This document shows positions 13,028 through 16,869 of a DNA stretch of 16,869 bases, one piece after another. Source of the DNA: Pseudomonadota bacterium (GTDB taxonomy: Bacteria; Pseudomonadota; Gammaproteobacteria; Acidithiobacillales; Acidithiobacillaceae); NCBI GenBank assembly GCA_021840785.1, contig JAKBXD010000024.1, positions 1-16,869 on the forward strand, written 5' to 3'. The notes under the pieces were generated by a model that was not told where the DNA came from, made no database searches, and worked only from the letters and a program-made list of their open reading frames with translations. The first letter of the stretch is position 1, and every line of letters begins with the position of its first letter. A program made the translations under genes and the position numbers.

Positions 13028-14758
13028 ATGCCGGTTCTCAATCCTGACATTGCGCGCATATTCGACGAAATCGCCGACCTTTTGGAGATCGAGGACGCCA
13101 ATCCCTTCCGGGTGCGGGCCTACCGCAATGCCGCCCGTCTCGTACAAGGTCTGAGCAGCGACGTCAAAACCATGGTAGAGACCGGCGAAGACCTTACGGA
13201 GCTACCCGGCATCGGCGAGGACCTGGCTAAAAAAATGGTCGAGATAGTTACCACGGGCCATTGCTCCTTCCTCGAAAAACTGGAAAAACAGACCCCACCG
13301 GCTTTGGCGGAGTTACTCAAGGTGCCGAACCTCGGGCCTAAACGGGTCAAGGCGCTCTGGCATGAACTGGACGTGGAGACGGTGGAACAGCTTGCCCGCG
13401 CCGCGCAGGAGAAACGCATCCGCAGCATCCCCGGTTTTGGCGAGAAAACCGAGGCCCGCATTCTGGAAGCCCTCCAGGCCCATCTCGCCGCCGTTCCCCG
13501 TTTTCCTATCGCCATCGCCGCCCCGTATGCAGCCGCCCTGCTCCACTACCTGCAGAACATACCCGGCGTGCGACGGGTGGTGGTGGCCGGCAGCTTCCGG
13601 CGTGGCAAGGACACGGTGGGCGACCTGGATATATTGGCGACGGCCACCGCCGACAGTCCGGTGATGGAACGCTTCACCGCCTATGAAGATGTGGCGGAGG
13701 TCCTCTCCCAGGGCACCACCCGGGCCACCGTGATCCTGCGGAACAAACTTCAGGTCGACCTCCGGGCCGTGGACGAATCCGCCTACGGTGCCGCCCTGCA
13801 TTATTTCACCGGTTCCAAGACCCATAACATCGCCATCCGCCGCATGGGTCAGGATATGGGTCTGAAGGTCAACGAATACGGGCTTTTTCGCGGGAAGGAA
13901 CGGATTGCCGGCGATACGGAGGAATCGGTCTACGCCGCCGTCGGCCTGCCCTATATCGAGCCGGAACTGCGGGAGAACCGCGGCGAAATCCAGGCCGCCC
14001 GCGCCGGACACCTGCCGAAACTGGTGGCGATGGGCGATTTGCGCGGCGACCTGCACGCCCACAGCAAGGCCAGCGATGGTCACTATAGTTTGCGGGACAT
14101 GGCCGCGGCGGCCAGGGCCGCAGGCCTGGAATATCTGGCCATCACCGAGCATAGCCGCCATCTGGCCGTCGCCCATGGCCTGGACCCGGTGCGTTTGCGC
14201 CGACAGATGGATGAGATTGACGCCCTTAATGGGGAACTCGATGGCATTACGCTCCTCAAGGGCGTAGAGGTGGACATCCTGGAAGACGGTCGCCTGGATT
14301 TGCCCGAAAGTATCCTGGGTAACCTGGATCTGGTGGTGGCTGCGGTGCACTCCCAGTTCGATCTGCCCAGAGGCAAGCAGACCGCGCGCATCCTCAAGGC
14401 CATGGACAGCCCCCATTTCAGCATCCTCGCCCATCCCAGCGGGCGGCTCATCGGCAGCCGGGAACCCATGGACGTGGACATGTCCCGCGTCATCCGCCAT
14501 GCGCGCGAGCGGGGCTGCTTTCTGGAGATCAACGCCCAGCCGGAACGTTTGGATCTCGTCGACATCCATGCCCGGATGGCCAAGGAAGAAGGCGTGCTGC
14601 TGGCCGTCAATACCGATGCCCACAGCATTCACGACTTCGCCAATCTGCATTTTGGCCTACAACAAGCGCAGCGCGGCTGGCTGGAGAAGAAAGACGTGCT
14701 CAATGCGAGGACGCTCAAGGAGTTGCGGCCCCTGCTGGCGGCGACCTTGAACAGCTAG
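13028..14758 (+). CDS. polX: DNA polymerase X family protein with PHP domain
   Basis: The 576-residue bacterial PolX fills short gaps in base-excision or end repair, and its PHP domain gives 3'-5' exonuclease and AP-type nuclease activity in characterised members. Order: an 8-kDa-like N-terminal domain (NPDIARIFDEIADLLEIE), HhH motifs (LPGIGEDLAKK, VPNLGPKRVKAL, IPGFGEKTEARI), then the palm with GSFRRGKDTVGDLD (188-201; metal ligands Asp199, Asp201) and the third acidic residue Asp244 in LQVDLRA. The PHP domain starts at DLHAHSKASDGH (His343, His345) and ends near NTDAHS. All catalytic residues visible to me are kept. The ribosome-binding site before ATG 13028 is poor, so translation may depend on the upstream gene. 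A hairpin terminator follows. Confidence 0.95.
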   Translation: MPVLNPDIARIFDEIADLLEIEDANPFRVRAYRNAARLVQGLSSDVKTMVETGEDLTELPGIGEDLAKKMVEIVTTGHCSFLEKLEKQTPPALAELLKVPNLGPKRVKALWHELDVETVEQLARAAQEKRIRSIPGFGEKTEARILEALQAHLAAVPRFPIAIAAPYAAALLHYLQNIPGVRRVVVAGSFRRGKDTVGDLDILATATADSPVMERFTAYEDVAEVLSQGTTRATVILRNKLQVDLRAVDESAYGAALHYFTGSKTHNIAIRRMGQDMGLKVNEYGLFRGKERIAGDTEESVYAAVGLPYIEPELRENRGEIQAARAGHLPKLVAMGDLRGDLHAHSKASDGHYSLRDMAAAARAAGLEYLAITEHSRHLAVAHGLDPVRLRRQMDEIDALNGELDGITLLKGVEVDILEDGRLDLPESILGNLDLVVAAVHSQFDLPRGKQTARILKAMDSPHFSILAHPSGRLIGSREPMDVDMSRVIRHARERGCFLEINAQPERLDLVDIHARMAKEEGVLLAVNTDAHSIHDFANLHFGLQQAQRGWLEKKDVLNARTLKELRPLLAATLNS

Positions 14759-14784
14759 GCCGGGGACAACATTGAACATTTAGC

Positions 14785-14809
14785 ACCCGCCGGATCTCGG
14801 GGCGGGTTT
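14785..14809 (+). terminator. Hairpin terminator after polX
   Basis: ACCCGCC (14785-14791) and GGCGGGT (14801-14807) form a 7-bp GC-rich stem with a 9-base loop, followed by a short TTTCT. The T-run is poor, but the position 26 bases after the polX stop, in a convergent gap, supports termination. On the minus strand no T-run follows. Confidence 0.55.
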
Positions 14810-14820
14810 CTGCAAACGGG

Positions 14821-15741
14821 TCAAGGCAATACATCCTGGATCTCCGCCCTAATTTCCGCAGCGTGGGTCAGTAAAATCATATGCGTACCCGACTCCAGCA
14901 GATGATACCGCGCCGTAGGCAGGTGTGTAGCCAGCGCCACGCCGATCTGTGGACTGACCACCTGATCCTGGGCGCCCTGCCAGATATGCACCGGCACCCG
15001 AATATCCTCCAGCCGGAAAAGCCAAGGGCGATTGAGTATCGCGAAATCATCGGCCATTCCTTTTGTCCCTTGCCGCAACGCCTCCCGCAAATCATCGCGC
15101 AGCTTCGCCAGGACGTCAGGTGCTGCCAACAGCGACTGGTCACCCGCACTCATCTTTGCCGCCCACCGCGCCACGAAACGCTCCGGCTCCTGGCGCACGC
15201 CACCCATGCTGAGGCGCAACAAAACCCTGAAGAGCCACGGCGCCCCGCGCACCAGAACAAAGAGGATATGGTCTTGACTGCGCAAAGCAGACCAGATCTC
15301 GGGAAGCGCAGTCGGTCCCGCGCTGCTCGCCAGGTGCACACTGCGTACCCGCCCCGGCATAGCGTAGGCACAGGCCAGCGCGTAAGGGCCACCGCCGGAG
15401 AAACCCAGCACATGAAAGGCGTCAAGCCCCAGACGATTTACCAAGGCCCTGCCTATGGTCGCCACTTCGGTCAGGGTCGATTCTGACTGCCGATCCGATT
15501 CTCCGTAACCCGGTCGGTCAAAGGCGATCCAGCGCAGGCCCTCACGCAGGGCCGCAGGCAGCAACTCCAGTTGCAGGCGGGAACCGGGGGTACCGTGAAA
15601 AAACAATACCGGCGACTTCCCGTTCGGATCACCAACATCTTCATAGGATACAACCTGGCCGGAATCCAGGGTGAGCGAATGCTTCATATCGCTGTCAAGG
15701 CATCGGAACACCGAAAACCCACGGTAATCGTCATCCGGCAT
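14821..15741 (-). CDS. Alpha/beta-fold hydrolase
   Basis: The 306-residue cytoplasmic hydrolase has no signal peptide. The oxyanion loop is HGTPGS (49-54), the nucleophile elbow GFSGG places Ser115, and the other triad members are likely Asp259 (GAQDQVV) and His287 (SGTHMIL). FDRPGYGESD is typical of the epoxide hydrolase, haloperoxidase and esterase group, so the substrate cannot be predicted. The ATG at 15741 (AAGGA close upstream) overlaps the paiB-like gene by 11 bases. An in-frame ATG at 15687 would give a more usual N-terminus (MKHSLTLDSGQ) but has no good ribosome-binding site. It is the last gene of the minus-strand cluster and converges on polX. Confidence 0.88.
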   Translation of the reverse strand: MPDDDYRGFSVFRCLDSDMKHSLTLDSGQVVSYEDVGDPNGKSPVLFFHGTPGSRLQLELLPAALREGLRWIAFDRPGYGESDRQSESTLTEVATIGRALVNRLGLDAFHVLGFSGGGPYALACAYAMPGRVRSVHLASSAGPTALPEIWSALRSQDHILFVLVRGAPWLFRVLLRLSMGGVRQEPERFVARWAAKMSAGDQSLLAAPDVLAKLRDDLREALRQGTKGMADDFAILNRPWLFRLEDIRVPVHIWQGAQDQVVSPQIGVALATHLPTARYHLLESGTHMILLTHAAEIRAEIQDVLP

Positions 15742-16390
15742 GGTCCTTTTTGTCGTCTTTCAGGCTGGTCTGAACGTATTCAGCCATGACCCCGGAGTCA
15801 GGCTGCTTTTGCCGCGCCAGGTGCGCGACGACACTGTCACGGTTGCAAAGCGGCTGGTTCTGGCTGACCTTCCACTTACCGGCCCAGCGAGAGATGGGGA
15901 TTTCTATGCCCACCACCTGCCCGATGAGACGCTCCGTGAAATCCTGGGGCGCATCATCCACCTGCCAGGGCAGGGTAAAGCCATTCTCCTGCTGCGCGGT
16001 CAGGGCGACCATCTGTTGCCGTACCCAATCGGGATCGTCCCTGACCTGCAACGGACCATAGGCATGGACGACGGCATAGTTCCAAGTAGGCACCACCTTA
16101 CCGGTTTCCGCCTTGGTCGCATACCAGGAGGGGCTGATGTAGTGTTGCGGCCCCTGAAAGATGACCAGCACCTCGCCGTCCGGGGGCGCCTCCCGCCACA
16201 GCGGATTAGCGCGCGCCACATGCCCGTGCAATACCTGATGTGGCCCCTCCCCGGGCAAGAGATACAGGGGGATATGGTTGGCCTCCAGTCCATTGCTGCC
16301 CATGGTAATCAGTGTCGCGAGGGGATAACGCTGAATCAGTGTCCGCAGAATCTCCGGGCGGTTTTCTGCAAAGGCTTCAGGGCAGTACAT
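15731..16390 (-). CDS. PaiB-like FMN-binding protein
   Basis: The 219-residue protein belongs to the PaiB/FMN-binding split-barrel family, founded by B. subtilis PaiB, a repressor affecting sporulation and protease genes. In proteobacteria it is often annotated as an FMN-binding negative transcriptional regulator, but flavin or heme binding without DNA binding is equally possible. Features: the typical start MYCPEAFAENRPEIL, then YPLATLITMGSNGLEANHIPL, HGHVARANPLW, QGPQHYISPSWY, VPTWNYAVVHAYG and the C-terminal GIEIPISRWAGKWKVSQN, all family hallmarks. No helix-turn-helix is evident. GGAG lies 7 bases before ATG 16390. It starts 14 bases after the transglutaminase-like gene ends and overlaps the hydrolase gene, so the three are probably co-transcribed. 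Confidence 0.9.
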   Translation of the reverse strand: MYCPEAFAENRPEILRTLIQRYPLATLITMGSNGLEANHIPLYLLPGEGPHQVLHGHVARANPLWREAPPDGEVLVIFQGPQHYISPSWYATKAETGKVVPTWNYAVVHAYGPLQVRDDPDWVRQQMVALTAQQENGFTLPWQVDDAPQDFTERLIGQVVGIEIPISRWAGKWKVSQNQPLCNRDSVVAHLARQKQPDSGVMAEYVQTSLKDDKKDHAG

Positions 16391-16404
16391 GGCCGGTCTC
16401 CGCG

Positions 16405-16869
16405 CTATTCAATGTTCGGCGCCGCAGGCTCGCTTACGCACAAATCAGCAGCGGGTGGGCAGGCGTCAATGGGATGGCTCCGATACTGCGATATGCTTTG
16501 CAGCTTCTCCATGGCGGCGAGCAAGTCCGGCCAAGGCTCGGCCCAAACATCCGAATAGGTTTGCTCGCCGTTATAAATAGCCGGATAGGCCAGGTTTTCT
16601 TGTCCGGGCGTGAATGCACAGTGGATCCCGGGCTTGCTGTTGCCGCGCGCATCACAACGATACCAACCCCGGTCATCCAGCCAGACCGCGGTGAAGCCGT
16701 GTGTGCAGTAGGGCGGACTGGGGCCATCCAGCGTCAGTCGTTGATAACAGAATCCCGCAGGGATTTGGTTGGCGCGCCATAAGGCCACAAGCAGATGACT
16801 TTTCGCTGTGCATAGACCAGTGCCTTGCTGCAACACTTCCGACGCTGCGCAGGTCACTTCTTCCCGGTG
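16405..16869 (-). CDS. Transglutaminase-like domain protein, C-terminal part
   Basis: The last 154 codons of a gene whose 5' end lies beyond the window; the frame stays open to the edge, so the GTG at 16857 is not its start. The visible part holds the transglutaminase/protease-like core. In residues counted from the first visible codon, the catalytic Cys20 lies in GTGLCTAKSHLL, His57 in CTHGFTAVWL and Asp73 in RCDARGN. GIPAGFCYQRL-type text (IPAGFCYQRL, 36-45) is typical of small bacterial members annotated transglutaminase family protein. The family includes cysteine peptidases and amidases; the substrate is unknown. It ends 14 bases before the paiB-like gene and is probably the first or an early gene of this cluster. 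Confidence 0.85.
   Translation of the reverse strand, partial: HREEVTCAASEVLQQGTGLCTAKSHLLVALWRANQIPAGFCYQRLTLDGPSPPYCTHGFTAVWLDDRGWYRCDARGNSKPGIHCAFTPGQENLAYPAIYNGEQTYSDVWAEPWPDLLAAMEKLQSISQYRSHPIDACPPAADLCVSEPAAPNIE

Noticed and set aside
13313..14650. A 445-codon open frame on the minus strand, antisense to polX
   Set aside because: polX on the plus strand has every family motif; the antisense frame has none and reflects codon bias.

Overview
The window looks like chromosomal DNA of a moderately GC-rich proteobacterium, most like an acidophilic Acidithiobacillus-type organism. The evidence is a P3A-type proton-exporting P-type ATPase, an E. coli-like Kch potassium channel, and the engB/polA and DUF2782/thrB neighbourhoods typical of gamma-like proteobacteria. 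The assignment is inferred from gene content and protein style, not from a marker gene. No rRNA, tRNA, insertion sequence, phage gene or CRISPR array was recognised. Genes are densely packed and almost all have a recognisable family.

Left part (1-3526): the N-terminal 259 codons of a P-type H+-ATPase leave the window on the minus strand. Divergent from it lie a possible 39-residue ORF overlapping panD (aspartate 1-decarboxylase), then engB/ysxC (ribosome-assembly GTPase) and kch (K+ channel with RCK domain). A strong intrinsic terminator that works only on the minus strand is embedded in the 3' end of engB, antisense to it.

Middle (3529-11091): polA (DNA polymerase I with both exonuclease domains) runs on the minus strand and converges on kch with only 2 bp between the genes. 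Divergent from polA is an apparent operon of a LOG-family nucleotide-processing protein, a DUF2782 secreted protein and thrB (homoserine kinase). The polA/LOG promoter region holds a perfect 7+7 bp dyad around a shared -10-like sequence. Convergent to thrB is a minus-strand pair, uvrD followed by a ComEA-like helix-hairpin-helix protein.

Right part (11005-14809): a sequence closely resembling a sigma-32 heat-shock promoter precedes cbpA (DnaJ-class co-chaperone), cbpM (its modulator), a phosphoribosyltransferase and polX (family X polymerase with PHP domain). They are packed with a 13-bp overlap or short gaps and end in a hairpin terminator. This joins protein-quality control to DNA repair in one probable transcript. 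The sigma-32-like promoter overlaps a candidate sigma-70 promoter for uvrD on the other strand.

Right edge (14821-16869): a minus-strand cluster of a transglutaminase-like protein (5' end outside the window), a PaiB-like FMN-binding protein and an alpha/beta hydrolase, tightly packed and probably co-transcribed.

I found no wholly new multi-gene system. The most interesting signals are regulatory: the heat-shock-like promoter driving a chaperone/repair operon and overlapping the uvrD promoter, the dyad between polA and LOG, the antisense terminator inside engB, and two small ORFs coupled to panD and kch.
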